From Acidobacteriota bacterium (lineage in GTDB: Bacteria > Acidobacteriota > Blastocatellia > Pyrinomonadales > Pyrinomonadaceae): a DNA stretch of 64,000 bases. Below the pieces are notes generated by a model. It saw only the letters and a list, made by a program, of their open reading frames with translations, was not told the origin of the DNA and ran no database searches. The DNA is taken from positions 1 through 64,000 of the forward strand of contig QHXI01000078.1 in the NCBI GenBank assembly GCA_003222895.1. Direction: 5' to 3'. Below are positions 8,998 to 17,770 of this stretch, piece after piece. How positions within the stretch are numbered: position 1 is the stretch's first letter; every line of letters begins with the position of its first letter. A program made the position numbers and the translations under genes.

Positions 8998-10041
8998 ATG
9001 TCTCAACTTACGGAAACCATTAATCCCACTACCGAGGTCGTCAGAGACATTCCGCGAACGGCCGCCAAACCAACAGCCCGTCAATGGCTTTTGCACGCCG
9101 GGTTATTTCTGATTACGGGCCTTACTACCACGATTTGCGGAATCGTGATGGCTGGTCCTGACTTGGACTTAGCCGGCGGCAGTCCGCCAGTTGTTCGAGG
9201 TTTCTCCGGCACGTTGCTGATGCTTCCTTGGTTGTATGTGGGGACGATCCTTGCGGTTCTTCGATATGCGCTCATGCATCCGTACGTTCTGAAAGAAGGG
9301 CTCATCTTTTCTGGTTCACTGCTCGCTATCCTAACTTCGCACGAGTTCGGCCATTATCTTTTCTGTCGTTATTACGGGGTCGATGCGACGCTGCCGTTTT
9401 TCATTCCGCAACCACCATTGCTGATTCCGGGTACGTTTGGGGCATTCATTCGCATGAAGTCGCCCGTGCCTTCTCGGCGCGCGTTGTTCGATATCGGTTT
9501 GGCGGGACCGCTCGCCGGGTTCGTCGTGATTCTTCCGATCGCGTTAGCGGGAGTGCTCACTTTGCAGCACGCGCCACAGCTTGCGAACGCCGTCGCGAAC
9601 ACCGGCGGCAACCTGACTTTCAACGATCCGCTTCTGTTTAGATTGATTGCGCGAGCGTTCAAGATCGATTTGGATAATTCAGTCGCGAACTCGTTTTACC
9701 TCGCCGCCTGGGTTGGCGCGCTGGTAACAAGTTTGAATCTGATGCCGGTGGGCCAGCTAGATGGCGGGCACGGCACGTTTTCGATCTTCGGTAAGAATGC
9801 GCACCGTTGGATCGGCATGACCGCGTTTGTCGCGATGGCATTTATCTCCGTGCTCGGTTGGACGTGGCACGGCAGCCCGAGCGGTTTTGTTTATGTGGTG
9901 CTGCTCGCGATTATGTTGCGCGTGCGCCATCCGGAGCCGGAACAGATGGAGCCGCTCGGCTTGGCGCGAACCGTCATCGCTATTGTGACCTTGATCGTGT
10001 TTGCACTTTGCTTCCTGCCGTTTCCGATCACGATCACATAA
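8998..10041 (+). CDS. M50 (site-2-protease family) membrane metalloprotease
   Basis: Intramembrane zinc protease of about 347 residues. The zinc site HEFGH is in LTSHEFGHYLFCRYYG, and the third ligand motif appears as NLMPVGQLDGGH. PFFIPQPPLLIPGTFGAFIRMKSP between them is the conserved loop of the S2P/FtsH-extension-like group. Several membrane helices flank these motifs. ATG 8998 was chosen; a GTG at 8953 with an upstream TGAGGA is an alternative that adds 15 residues. Substrate unknown; relatives clear membrane-embedded regulatory proteins. The genes downstream form an unrelated toxin-antitoxin pair. Confidence 0.88.
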   Translation: MSQLTETINPTTEVVRDIPRTAAKPTARQWLLHAGLFLITGLTTTICGIVMAGPDLDLAGGSPPVVRGFSGTLLMLPWLYVGTILAVLRYALMHPYVLKEGLIFSGSLLAILTSHEFGHYLFCRYYGVDATLPFFIPQPPLLIPGTFGAFIRMKSPVPSRRALFDIGLAGPLAGFVVILPIALAGVLTLQHAPQLANAVANTGGNLTFNDPLLFRLIARAFKIDLDNSVANSFYLAAWVGALVTSLNLMPVGQLDGGHGTFSIFGKNAHRWIGMTAFVAMAFISVLGWTWHGSPSGFVYVVLLAIMLRVRHPEPEQMEPLGLARTVIAIVTLIVFALCFLPFPITIT

Positions 10042-10104
10042 ACCATGCGCCAGCTTCGCGCACTCTTTGAGTATTCTTGGACAATTAGAATGATGATATG
10101 ATCT

Positions 10105-10398
10105 TTGTCCGTGGTCATCCGCAAAATCATTTGGAAAGACCAGTTCGTTGAGAAGCTCGAACAAAAGCACGGCGTCTCGGTCTCGGAAGTTGAGGATGTA
10201 CTCAGCAGCAAACCGCTCGTTCGCAGAGTTGCTAGAGGTCGAATCAAGAATGAGGATGTTTATTCCGCGCTCGGACAAACGTATGGTGGTAGATACTTGA
10301 TCATCTTCCATATACACAAGGGTCACGGCATGATCTTACCGATCTCAGCTCGCGACATGAACCCGTCTGAAAGGAAATATTATGAAAAGCATCGATAA
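10105..10398 (+). CDS. BrnT-family toxin (probable ribonuclease)
   Basis: A 97-residue basic protein resembling BrnT, the RelE-fold ribonuclease toxin of BrnTA systems: [19 protein letters not shown], then [35 protein letters not shown], where the ISARxMxxxERxxYE end is the family signature. The start is TTG 10105 or GTG 10111; no ATG fits. The antitoxin gene overlaps the end by 17 nt, as expected for a translationally coupled TA pair, although in many BrnTA loci the antitoxin likewise comes second. The codon use is more AT-rich than the neighbours, consistent with acquisition. Confidence 0.72.
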   Translation: MSVVIRKIIWKDQFVEKLEQKHGVSVSEVEDVLSSKPLVRRVARGRIKNEDVYSALGQTYGGRYLIIFHIHKGHGMILPISARDMNPSERKYYEKHR

Positions 10399-10648
10399 GA
10401 AAATTGATCCATTGCCCGACGCATTTGCGAGTGAAGAAGCGGCAGGTGAATTTTGGGACACCCATAGTTTGATTGACTACGAAGAGCATCTAGAGTCGGC
10501 TGATGATGTAACCTTCGAAATCAGCGAGCGCGTGTTCGAAGTGCAGATCGCCGAAGATGTATTCAAGAAGCTACAGGCGCAGGCTGAGTCCCTTCATCAA
10601 CCCGTTCCAAAAATCGTTGATAAGATACTGAGAAAAGAACTAACTTGA
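10382..10648 (+). CDS. CopG/BrnA-type antitoxin
   Basis: An 88-residue protein with the N-terminal CopG-antitoxin motif [29 protein letters not shown] and a C-terminal ribbon-helix-helix-like part ([37 protein letters not shown]). Such proteins neutralise BrnT-like toxins and repress their own operon. The gene overlaps the toxin gene by 17 nt. An AT-rich stretch around 10075-10105 could hold the operator but no clear palindrome was seen. Confidence 0.72.
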   Translation: MKSIDKKIDPLPDAFASEEAAGEFWDTHSLIDYEEHLESADDVTFEISERVFEVQIAEDVFKKLQAQAESLHQPVPKIVDKILRKELT

Positions 10649-10673
10649 TGTCGGCAAGCTGGAGGTTAACGAA

Positions 10674-11155
10674 ATGAGCGGTGAGTGTGCGCAAGCTGCG
10701 GATGATGAAACAGAGAAGGCAGATAGTTTTGTAAGATGGCAAAAATATACCATCGATCAACTTACGTATGCCATAGGCCTTATTTTAACGTTAACAACAG
10801 CGTCTCTTGGTTTCGCGTATCTCTCCTAGTTAACAAAGACTTTCCGCCATCTTCGTCAACCACCTCTTATGTCAAAACCTTTTTCTTGCTCACTATGCTA
10901 GCGCTCTTGATTTCAATATTGTTGGGAATCTTCTGTGTAATAAACAGGCTTTACGATTTCAGGACAACGAAAGAGGTTGCGAAAAGAAGAGAAAAGGGAG
11001 CCTCAAAAGAAGAATTAGAAGAGCTACGTTTGAAGTATGAGGATCAAGGCGGAAGAACGTGGAAACTTTTTTGGTGGCAGATTGGTATGTTTGCTTTTGC
11101 TATTCTGACTTTCATTATAAGCATCGCCATTTTTTATCAGCAAAAACTCTTTTGA
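10674..11155 (+). pseudogene. Small membrane protein split by a frameshift
   Basis: The true start is ATG 10674, preceded by GGAGG at 7 nt. It gives MSGECAQAADDETEKADSFV, then RWQKYTIDQLTYAIGLILTLTTASLGFA (a membrane helix), and stops at TAG 10827. The protein continues in another frame, within the listed ORF 10736-11155: SLLVNKDF, a second helix (FFLLTMLALLISILLGIFCVI), a charged loop (RLYDFRTTKEVAKRREKG...), and a third helix near the end (WQIGMFAFAILTFIISIAIF). Joining the frames near 10820 gives a ~160-residue three-helix protein. The ORF track start (MAKIYHRSTYV) is therefore not real. Function unknown. The region is AT-rich. A one- or two-base sequencing error or a real mutation would both explain it. 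Confidence 0.7.
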
Positions 11156-11174
11156 TTGCGTCCATTTAAGTTCG

Positions 11175-12170
11175 TTACGCAGCCGGCAGTAATCCCTTAA
11201 TCTCCCGCACCACACGATTCACTTCCTCCTGATCCGCCAGCGCGATCATGAAAAACTTGTAGCCCTGGTGGAAGCAAATCACGCCGTTAGCGAATAGCCA
11301 AACGCCGTCGAGGAACGGATTGCCTCCGAGAATCCAGCTGATCGGCGCGCCGGTGATTCCGACGGGATTGACGATCTGCGCGAACAGCGTGGCGCCCATC
11401 GCGCAACTGAATGCGCCGAGCAAAGGCGCGCCCACGTACTTGGCCATCTTGCGTTGGAACTCGACGCGCTCGCGTGCGGCTTCGTCCAATTCACCCGCTG
11501 CGACTCGCGCTTCCTGCTTCTTCAGATACTCGTCGAATTTTTCGCTGGCCTTTTTCAATCCCCAAACCGGGAGCGCAGAATGCGTCAGCCAATGCGGATG
11601 AGTTCCCAGAAGAACTACGTCCAAGCCCGGTAGGGCCGCGCCCGCGCGAATGCCGAGCACGAGCGAAGCCGTCACCATCGCAGCTTTGCCCGGGTTCTCT
11701 TTGACCCAATCTTTAGCTTTGATGATGCCGGCCGTCGCTGCAGCCGTTGCGCGCGTCGCTTTCATTCCTTTCCCGGCCATCTTCGCAGCCGAACCGACGT
11801 AGCTCGCCGCTTCGTCGAAAACTTCTTCAGCTTTTTTTCCGGCTGGGCCGGCAGCATCGCGAATAATTTTTCCTGCGTCAGTTGCCGCGTCGCGAATAGC
11901 TTTGCCTGCGCCCTTAGCGTGGCGCTTTGCTTCGTCCGATGCGCGACGCGCGTTCTCGCGCAGCTTTGGATCGTCGGTGAGCGCGGCAGCTTCGGCGCGC
12001 AAATGCTCCGCGCCCTCGGCAATCGTCTTGGCGCCGCGTCGCGCTGCGTCGCCGGCAACGCGTGCGGTATCTTCCACGATGCCGCTCACACCGAGCTTCT
12101 CGTCCAGTTCCTTGGCCTTTTGCTTGGCCGCGCGATGCAGGTCGTCAAATTTCTCTTTGTAGTCAGACAT
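11175..12170 (-). CDS. Alanine/lysine-rich helical protein with C-terminal membrane region
   Basis: A 331-residue protein of unknown function. Residues ~1-150 are strongly helical and rich in Ala, Lys, Glu and Asp, with repeated AxDAAxxGAKxIAEGA, SDEAKRHAKGAGKAIRDAATDAGKIIRDAA patterns that resemble apolipoprotein- or LEA-type amphipathic repeats. The second half has hydrophobic stretches (AAMVTASLVLGIRAGAALPGLDVVLLG; APLLGAFSCAMGATLFAQIV; GVWLFANGVICFHQGYKFFMIAL) and so probably sits in or on a membrane. No catalytic motif was seen. It is monocistronic and faces the yacG operon divergently. The repeated half could bind lipid surfaces; that is inference. Confidence 0.65.
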   Translation of the reverse strand: MSDYKEKFDDLHRAAKQKAKELDEKLGVSGIVEDTARVAGDAARRGAKTIAEGAEHLRAEAAALTDDPKLRENARRASDEAKRHAKGAGKAIRDAATDAGKIIRDAAGPAGKKAEEVFDEAASYVGSAAKMAGKGMKATRATAAATAGIIKAKDWVKENPGKAAMVTASLVLGIRAGAALPGLDVVLLGTHPHWLTHSALPVWGLKKASEKFDEYLKKQEARVAAGELDEAARERVEFQRKMAKYVGAPLLGAFSCAMGATLFAQIVNPVGITGAPISWILGGNPFLDGVWLFANGVICFHQGYKFFMIALADQEEVNRVVREIKGLLPAA

Positions 12171-12272
12171 GCTTCAATGCTCCCTTCCCATTCTACGCCA
12201 ATGCGCGAACGTAAGTTCAGCGAGAGTCCGCTCCACCTTTACTTTTGCCTGCATCCTTCTTAACTTTGCTAT

Positions 12273-12476
12273 GTGCGCAAGTGCCCCACATGTGGCAAGG
12301 CGGTTGAGCGGGAAGAAAATCCGTGGCGGCCTTTTTGTTCCGAGCGCTGCAAGCTGATCGATTTCGACAAATGGACGAGTGAAGAGTACCGCGTCGCGGG
12401 ACGACAAATCAGTCGCGCTGAGATTTCTGAAGATCCAAACGGAGTTCAGAGTGAGAACGATAGCGGCGATGAATAA
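12273..12476 (+). CDS. yacG: YacG-type zinc protein (DNA gyrase inhibitor family)
   Basis: A 67-residue protein with the Cys4 zinc finger CPTCGK...[21 protein letters not shown], the YacG/DUF329 signature. In E. coli YacG binds GyrB and inhibits gyrase. The start is GTG 12273, two codons before the first Cys pair, and no ATG is available close by. The C-terminal tail is acidic. The thioredoxin-like gene starts inside the last codons (8-nt overlap), implying coupled translation. Confidence 0.82.
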   Translation: MRKCPTCGKAVEREENPWRPFCSERCKLIDFDKWTSEEYRVAGRQISRAEISEDPNGVQSENDSGDE

Positions 12477-13053
12477 CTACGGATTCAAAATCGTCTGGGT
12501 TGCGCTGATGACTGCGCTACTCTCGGCTTGCAGCGCGTGCAGAAAGCCGACTGTGCAGCCGGCGAATTCCTCGCCAACCGGCAAAGCCTTGCCGACGCCA
12601 AAGCGGATCACTAAACTCGGCTCGATCGAAATTAACAACCAGCGCATAACGCTCGACAACTTCAAGGGCAAGGTGGTCGTGCTGGATTTTTACGCGACCT
12701 GGTGTGAACCGTGCCGCGCAGAGACGCCGCATCTGGTGAAGCTGCAGCAGCAATATTCGAATCAGGGACTACAGGTGATTGGGCTGAATGTTGGCGGCGA
12801 AGATGATCGCGACAAGGTCCCCGCATACGCGAAAGAGTTTTTGATTCAGTATCCGCTCGGATTTCCAGACGATGATTTCGCCGATCAATATTTGAGTGAC
12901 AATCAGAACATCCCACAGTCATTCCTCTTTGATCGAAATGGAACGCTGGTCAAGCGATTCATCGGTTACGACGAAGGCGCCGGCGCGGAACTCGAGCGGT
13001 TGATCCAAGGTGCTCTGGCTTCTAATTCATCCGTCACGCAATCGGGAAAATAG
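12469..13053 (+). CDS. TlpA/ResA-like lipoprotein thioredoxin
   Basis: A 194-residue periplasmic thiol-disulphide oxidoreductase. The listed ORF starts at 12379, but ATG 12469 gives a proper lipoprotein signal ([16 protein letters not shown], lipobox LSAC). The thioredoxin fold follows: [28 protein letters not shown] with active site WCEPC, then [12 protein letters not shown] and the cis-proline region [11 protein letters not shown]. Family members reduce apocytochrome c or other extracytoplasmic disulphides. A second Cys pair near the N-terminus (SACSAC) includes the lipid-anchored Cys. The gene overlaps yacG and is followed at 12 nt by the TMEM175-like gene. Confidence 0.85.
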   Translation: MNNYGFKIVWVALMTALLSACSACRKPTVQPANSSPTGKALPTPKRITKLGSIEINNQRITLDNFKGKVVVLDFYATWCEPCRAETPHLVKLQQQYSNQGLQVIGLNVGGEDDRDKVPAYAKEFLIQYPLGFPDDDFADQYLSDNQNIPQSFLFDRNGTLVKRFIGYDEGAGAELERLIQGALASNSSVTQSGK

Positions 13054-13065
13054 ATCTCTTCCGGT

Positions 13066-13851
13066 ATGATTCGCGAAAAACTAATCGACCGTGGAATAGG
13101 CGACGACAACCAGTTTCGCTGGCGCAGCCATGAAGTCTCACGCACGGAAGGTCTGAGTGACGCGGTATTCGGATTTGCGATCACCTTGCTGGTCGTGTCG
13201 CTTGAAGTTCCGAGAACTTATGGCGAACTAATGCAAACGATGCGCGGCTTCGGCGCCTTTGCGATTAGCTTCACGCTGCTTTTCATTGTCTGGTACAACC
13301 AATACAAATTCTTTCGTCGTTATGGCTTGCAGGACAACCTCACGATGTTGCTCAATGGCGTGCTGCTGTTCGTCGTGATCTTCTATGTCTACCCGCTGAA
13401 GTTCGTCTTTACGCTGGTCGTCAATCTGTTTACTGGAGGCCGCGGCGACTTCACGCTGACGGATGGAAGAATTGGACATATGGTTGAAAGCAACGATCAA
13501 ATCGCCCGGGTGATGCTGATTTTTGGCGCAGGATATGTGGCCGTATTCGGAGTATTCGTTCTGCTTTACTGGCACGCTTATCGACAGCGCGCTGCGTTGA
13601 AATTAAATGAACTCGAAGCATTCGACACGCGCGTGGACGTGCAGGAGAGCGCGCTCAATGTTGGCATAGGTACGCTGTCAATCGGATTAGCCGCGTTAGG
13701 CAGAGGGGCCCTTGCGAGTCTTTCAGGGTTCACCTATATGCTTTGTCCGATCGTGCTGTCAATCCACGGGACCATGATGGGCAAGCGGCGAAGGAAAATT
13801 GAAAACGAATTCGATCGCCTACGACAGAAAAGCGCGGGGGCTGACGGATGA
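13066..13851 (+). CDS. TMEM175-family (DUF1211) potassium channel-like protein
   Basis: A 261-residue membrane protein. The first helix carries the family motif RTEGLSDAVFGFAITLLVVSLEVP (usually RxxxFSD; here LSD), followed by helices around FAISFTLLFIVWYNQYKFF, TMLLNGVLLFVVIFYVYPLKFVF, VMLIFGAGYVAVFGVFVLLYW and ALASLSGFTYMLCPIVL. Bacterial members form tetrameric K+ channels. The 3' end overlaps the next gene by 4 nt (ATGA), so the two are translationally coupled. Confidence 0.82.
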   Translation: MIREKLIDRGIGDDNQFRWRSHEVSRTEGLSDAVFGFAITLLVVSLEVPRTYGELMQTMRGFGAFAISFTLLFIVWYNQYKFFRRYGLQDNLTMLLNGVLLFVVIFYVYPLKFVFTLVVNLFTGGRGDFTLTDGRIGHMVESNDQIARVMLIFGAGYVAVFGVFVLLYWHAYRQRAALKLNELEAFDTRVDVQESALNVGIGTLSIGLAALGRGALASLSGFTYMLCPIVLSIHGTMMGKRRRKIENEFDRLRQKSAGADG

Positions 13852-14444
13852 TCATTCATTTGAACTTCTGGCCCACACTCGCGTTCGTCATGACGATGCT
13901 CTCGTGGTTCGCCTTCGTCATTACTTTTCTAGTTCACAAGAAACCTCCTTCGCCGCCCGATAAGAAACGCGATCCCTCCTCGATCATTGGTATCGTTCTG
14001 CAAGGTGTAGGTTACGGAATTGTTTGGACCATTCGAAGGGTGTGGTTCACGCCGATGTTTGGATCCAACAAGTATCTCGAAATCGCCTTGGCGATCGTAA
14101 CCATGCTTTTGGCGATCGGCTCAGTCTGGTTTTGTTCTACTGCGATCCGCACGCTCGGCGAGCAATGGAGCCTCGCCGCGCGCGTTGTCGAAGGACACAA
14201 GTTAGTGACAGAAGGGCCATATAATATCGTCCGAAATCCGATTTATACCGGGATGTTCGGCATGTTGTTGGCGACCGGGCTCGCCGTCAGCCACTGGATC
14301 GGACTCGCGATCGCAGTAGTCGTTTTTGCGATTGGAACTTTTATTCGTGTGCGCAGCGAAGAGAAATTGCTACGTGAAATGTTCGGCCAGGAATTCGATG
14401 AGTACGCTCATGATGTTCCCGCGGTCATTCCTTATTTAATCTGA
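13848..14444 (+). CDS. Isoprenylcysteine carboxyl methyltransferase-like membrane protein
   Basis: A 198-residue protein with about four or five membrane helices. The C-terminal part is the ICMT/PEMT-like SAM-binding region: GPYNIVRNPIYTGMFGMLLATGL (the RHPxYxG motif, here RNPIYTG) and SEEKLLREMFGQEFDEYAHDVPAVIPYL. Bacterial relatives methylate small lipids or unknown carboxyls; the substrate is not evident. The ATG overlaps the stop of the TMEM175-like gene. pyk begins 12 nt after its stop, so both may share a transcript. Confidence 0.78.
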   Translation: MIIHLNFWPTLAFVMTMLSWFAFVITFLVHKKPPSPPDKKRDPSSIIGIVLQGVGYGIVWTIRRVWFTPMFGSNKYLEIALAIVTMLLAIGSVWFCSTAIRTLGEQWSLAARVVEGHKLVTEGPYNIVRNPIYTGMFGMLLATGLAVSHWIGLAIAVVVFAIGTFIRVRSEEKLLREMFGQEFDEYAHDVPAVIPYLI

Positions 14445-14455
14445 GAAACCAGGTT

Positions 14456-15892
14456 TTGAGAAGAGCAAAGATACTCGCAACCATCGGCCCCGCATCGCGC
14501 GATCAAGAAACCTTCGAAGCGATGTTGGCGGCCGGTATCGACGGCGTGCGCATTAACATGTCGCACGGCACGATCGAAGAGAAGACTGCTGACGTGCAAA
14601 TGGCCCGTACCACGGCTGCGAAAATGAATCGTCCGCTGGCTCTGTTGGTCGATCTGTCGGGGCCCAAGATTCGCACCCGGACGTTGAGGGATCATCAGAA
14701 AGTAGAACTAAAAACTGGTCAGGTGTTTACGATCACCACGCGCCAGATTGAAGGCGATTCAACGCAAGTTGCAACGAATTACCCCGGTATGCCCAACGAC
14801 GTCAAGCCGGGCGATCGCATCCTTTTGGATGACGGCGCGATTGAACTGCAAGTCGAAAGCACAGGCGAAACTGACGTCGTTACGCGGGTCATTAACGGTG
14901 GGATGCTGGGCGAGCGAAAAGGAATTAACTTGCCTGGAATCAAGTTGCCCATTCTCTCGCTCACGGAAAAAGATCGGGAAGATCTAAAGTGGGCCGCGCA
15001 ACAAGGTGTCGACTATGTTGCTTTGTCATTCGTGCGCAGCGCTGAAGACTGCGAGCAGGCGAAGGAGTTAATCAAACAAGCCGGCAGCTCTGCGCCTTTG
15101 ATCGCAAAAATCGAAAAGGCAGAGGCCATCGATCACCTCGAAGCGATAATCGCGGTTGCTGATGGCGTCATGGTTGCACGCGGCGATCTTGGAGTGGAGA
15201 CGAGCGTTGAGTTGGTACCGGTCTATCAAAAACAGATTATTGAGCAAGCAAACGAAGCCGGGAAGCTGGTCATTACGGCCACGCAGATGCTGCAATCGAT
15301 GGTCGACAACCCGCGGCCGACGCGCGCGGAAGCGACCGACGTCGCGAATGCAGTTTGGGACGGATCGGATTGTGTGATGCTGTCGGGTGAAACGGCCACG
15401 GGCGCCTATCCGGTGGCAGCGGTGGCCACTATGGCGCGGATTATTAAGACGGCCGAGACTCGGCGCGAGAACCAGTCTATTGTTAGCAAACTCGTGGGCC
15501 GACAGAGCGGCCGCGTCAGTCGTGCGCTGTGCGAAGCGGCGGCCTTTGCGGCAGATGAAATGAACACACGCATCATCGCCGTCTTCACCGAATCCGGATT
15601 GATGGCCCGACGGCTGTCATCACTAAGGCCCGATCAGCGCATCATCGCACTTACTTCATCGCGCCAAGCAATCAACGAATTATCGCTCATCTGGGGCGTT
15701 GATTCAGTGATCACAACACCTTCCCGGAGCACTGAAGAACTTCTAAAACTAGGCGAGCAGGCCTTGCTGCAAAACGATCTGGTGGATTTGGGAGAAACGA
15801 TCGTGATTATGGCTGGAAGATTATCGGGCTTGGGCTTGTCGAGTTCAGTGACACTTTATAAGGTCGAAGGCGATATTCACGAAACGGTTTAG
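14456..15892 (+). CDS. pyk: Pyruvate kinase
   Basis: Final ATP-forming step of glycolysis (PEP + ADP to pyruvate). It has 478 residues. Signatures are RRAKILATIGPAS at the N-terminus, MSHGT (usually NxSHG), LVDLSGPKIRT, LIAKIEKAEAIDHLEAI with the catalytic Lys, MVARGDLGVE and ITATQML. The C-terminal domain (residues ~350-478) is complete (IAVFTESGLMARRLSSLRP). The start is TTG 14456 directly before the canonical RRAKI; no ATG precedes it. It lies head to tail with the ICMT-like gene and ends against the convergent radical SAM pseudogene. Confidence 0.96.
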   Translation: MRRAKILATIGPASRDQETFEAMLAAGIDGVRINMSHGTIEEKTADVQMARTTAAKMNRPLALLVDLSGPKIRTRTLRDHQKVELKTGQVFTITTRQIEGDSTQVATNYPGMPNDVKPGDRILLDDGAIELQVESTGETDVVTRVINGGMLGERKGINLPGIKLPILSLTEKDREDLKWAAQQGVDYVALSFVRSAEDCEQAKELIKQAGSSAPLIAKIEKAEAIDHLEAIIAVADGVMVARGDLGVETSVELVPVYQKQIIEQANEAGKLVITATQMLQSMVDNPRPTRAEATDVANAVWDGSDCVMLSGETATGAYPVAAVATMARIIKTAETRRENQSIVSKLVGRQSGRVSRALCEAAAFAADEMNTRIIAVFTESGLMARRLSSLRPDQRIIALTSSRQAINELSLIWGVDSVITTPSRSTEELLKLGEQALLQNDLVDLGETIVIMAGRLSGLGLSSSVTLYKVEGDIHETV

Positions 15893-16829
15893 CTAGTCAG
15901 CACGCAGGGCCTGTCCGAGGCGCTCTTTGTCTTGGCGCGCTTTCTCTTTTCGCAACTCACCCTCTGACATTTGCGGGTCGCGCCAGTTATCGAGGATGCC
16001 TACCTGGTGCACGCATTGAATAGTGCAAGTGGGGGCGCACCATTTTTCGGTTTTGTATTCGCGTTTGAAGTCTTCCATCGTATAGTCCGCAAGCGGAGTG
16101 CCCGGATAGCCGCGCTGTTGCGAGCACCAGTGGACTTTGCCTTCTTCGCAGATGTACAGATAACGCGAGCCTGAGCGGCAACGCCATTCGTAAGGTTTGC
16201 CTTCGGCGATGCTGTCCTGAAACCAGTTCAGCCGCGCGTGATCTTTATTGCCTAGCTTCTTCACCGCATGAAAAATTTCCTTCTCTTTTTCCGTCAGCGG
16301 CTTCAGCGTGCCGTCGTTATCGTGAATCACGCCCACAGTTGTTGAGAAGCCAAGCTCAGTGGCGCGTTGCGCGACCGCCAGGGCGTCCTCAGGCTGCTTG
16401 ATGCCGCCGCCGATGACTGAATTAATGTTGATGTGAAAGTCTGCGTGCTCGGCGAGGTAGCGCAATTTCTTGTCGAGCACGCGCAGGCTCTTGCGCGACA
16501 CTTCGTCGGGGTCGACGTTGTCGATACTGATTTGCAGGTATTCCAGTCCGGCCTCATTCAGGCGCTTGATTCGATCCGGCGTGAAGCTCGCCGCCGGAAA
16601 TCGTAACGACCGAAGTGCCGAGTTCGGCGAGTTTATCGAGCCGCTGCTTCATTAATTCGAGCGGCACCGGCTTTGAATCGTGATCGTATTCGTTGCAGTA
16701 ACCGCAGGCGAGATTGCAGCGCCGCATCGGGATGATGTGCGCCAGCACGACGTGATTCGTCGACAGCAGCGCCTTTGAAATGAAGGCGGCTTCGCGAAGT
16801 TTTAGCCTGAGAAAGGTGGTAGCTCGCAC
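15893..16829 (-). pseudogene. Radical SAM protein with internal deletion and frameshift
   Basis: The N-terminal ORF (16554-16829) reads [13 protein letters not shown]...[23 protein letters not shown], with the CxxxCxxC cluster motif, then VVTISGGE and a premature stop. The C-terminal part (15893-16501, extending upstream in frame to about [27 protein letters not shown]) carries the rest of the TIM barrel and a Cys-containing tail ([31 protein letters not shown]), as in SPASM-like enzymes. Around 30 residues expected between SGGE(P) and the strand leading to PDRIKR are missing, and the frame changes there (~16580-16590). I infer a deletion of roughly 90-100 nt. The two halves otherwise look unmutated, so the event is recent or an assembly fault. 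Confidence 0.75.
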
Positions 16830-16866
16830 AGCGTTCAGTTACGAAAGAATATGCCGAGGTCTTGCG

Positions 16867-16893
16867 GTAGCGCAAGTTGTTAACTTGCGTTAC
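16867..16893. repeat. Palindromic hairpin GTAGCGCAAGTT-GTT-AACTTGCGTTAC
   Basis: A 27-bp near-perfect inverted repeat (12-bp arms, one mismatch, 3-nt loop) in the gap between the radical SAM pseudogene and the LolA-like gene. It has no T-tract, so it is more likely a dispersed hairpin repeat than a terminator. Confidence 0.6.
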
Positions 16894-16901
16894 AACGCGG
16901 T

Positions 16902-16938
16902 ACAAAAATCGAAGGGCTTCAGTTTCCCGAAGCCCTTC
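16902..16938 (-). terminator. Rho-independent terminator of the LolA-like gene
   Basis: On the minus strand GAAGGGCTTC-GGGAAACT-GAAGCCCTTC forms a perfect 10-bp stem and is followed by GATTTTTG. It lies 27 nt past the stop of the gene at 16965-17666. Confidence 0.85.
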
Positions 16939-16964
16939 TCAACCGAAGTTGGACCAGTAGAGAC

Positions 16965-17666
16965 TTAACCCTTGACTCTCTTGACGCTTGAATCAAGCTT
17001 CAGCTCGAAGACGCTCTTATCGATCGTTTGGTTCCTGGCCACATTCGTCAGACGGACGGTCGTCGAGTCGTCATTCTTCTCAACCATTTTCGTCTGCACT
17101 GGCATGCCTTCCTTATCGACCCAAACTTCGATGTACTTGTAGCTGGCCGCGGCTTTCGGAATCGCCTTAAAGTGCGTTGCTGAGACTCCTCCCCAAAGCG
17201 TTTCGTCACGTACGTCCTGCAATTCGTCGAATCTCGATCGCAGTTGGGCCGCCGACATGTTCAGCAGCGCAAGCACATCGCTGTCTTTTTGGCTTTTAAC
17301 CGAACTGGTGTTGCCGACGTAACACATATTCAGGCGCAAGCGACAAAGTGTATACGCCCCATTGGCAACCACTAGAATTTCGTGCTGTGGCTTCGTCCAT
17401 TCAAGACGAACGAAAGCGCTACGGCCACCAACCGGTATATATTTTACGGTGCCATAGTACTTATCTGAATCACGAAGTTGAGCGTTGTATTTATCCATGT
17501 TGATGTCAGCGCTCAGCGACTTCAGATTCTGTCGATTCTTTTCGAGCCTCGTGTAAAGCGAACTCACCAATCCTGCCTGCGCGTCTACCTTATGAACCGG
17601 GATGACAAGCAGCGAGATCGCTAGCAACGCAATCATTAGAATCGAGGGAATAACTTTTTTCATCAT
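16965..17666 (-). CDS. LolA-like periplasmic outer-membrane lipoprotein carrier
   Basis: A 233-residue secreted protein: signal peptide KKVIPSILMIALLAISLLVIPVHKVDAQ, then a LolA/LolB-fold beta sheet (LEKNRQNLKSLSADINMDKYNAQLRDSDKYYGTVKYIP, RSAFVRLEWTKPQHEILVVANGAYTL, YKYIEVWVDKEGMPVQTKMVEKNDDSTTVRLTNV, SVFELKLDSSVKRVKG). Such proteins ferry lipoproteins or hydrophobic ligands across the periplasm. It is the last gene on the same strand as an FtsX-type permease, a LolD-type ATPase and a second carrier-like lipoprotein. An AGCT/ATGATG start region precedes it and a strong terminator follows it. Confidence 0.75.
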   Translation of the reverse strand: MMKKVIPSILMIALLAISLLVIPVHKVDAQAGLVSSLYTRLEKNRQNLKSLSADINMDKYNAQLRDSDKYYGTVKYIPVGGRSAFVRLEWTKPQHEILVVANGAYTLCRLRLNMCYVGNTSSVKSQKDSDVLALLNMSAAQLRSRFDELQDVRDETLWGGVSATHFKAIPKAAASYKYIEVWVDKEGMPVQTKMVEKNDDSTTVRLTNVARNQTIDKSVFELKLDSSVKRVKG

Positions 17667-17770
17667 AGCTCCTTACTAAAACTTAAGGCCCCTGCGGGCC
17701 CCATTGAAAACGCGACACGCGTCGTTGAATGCGCTCACGGCGAATTATTCTGCAAAATTATAAAGCATGG

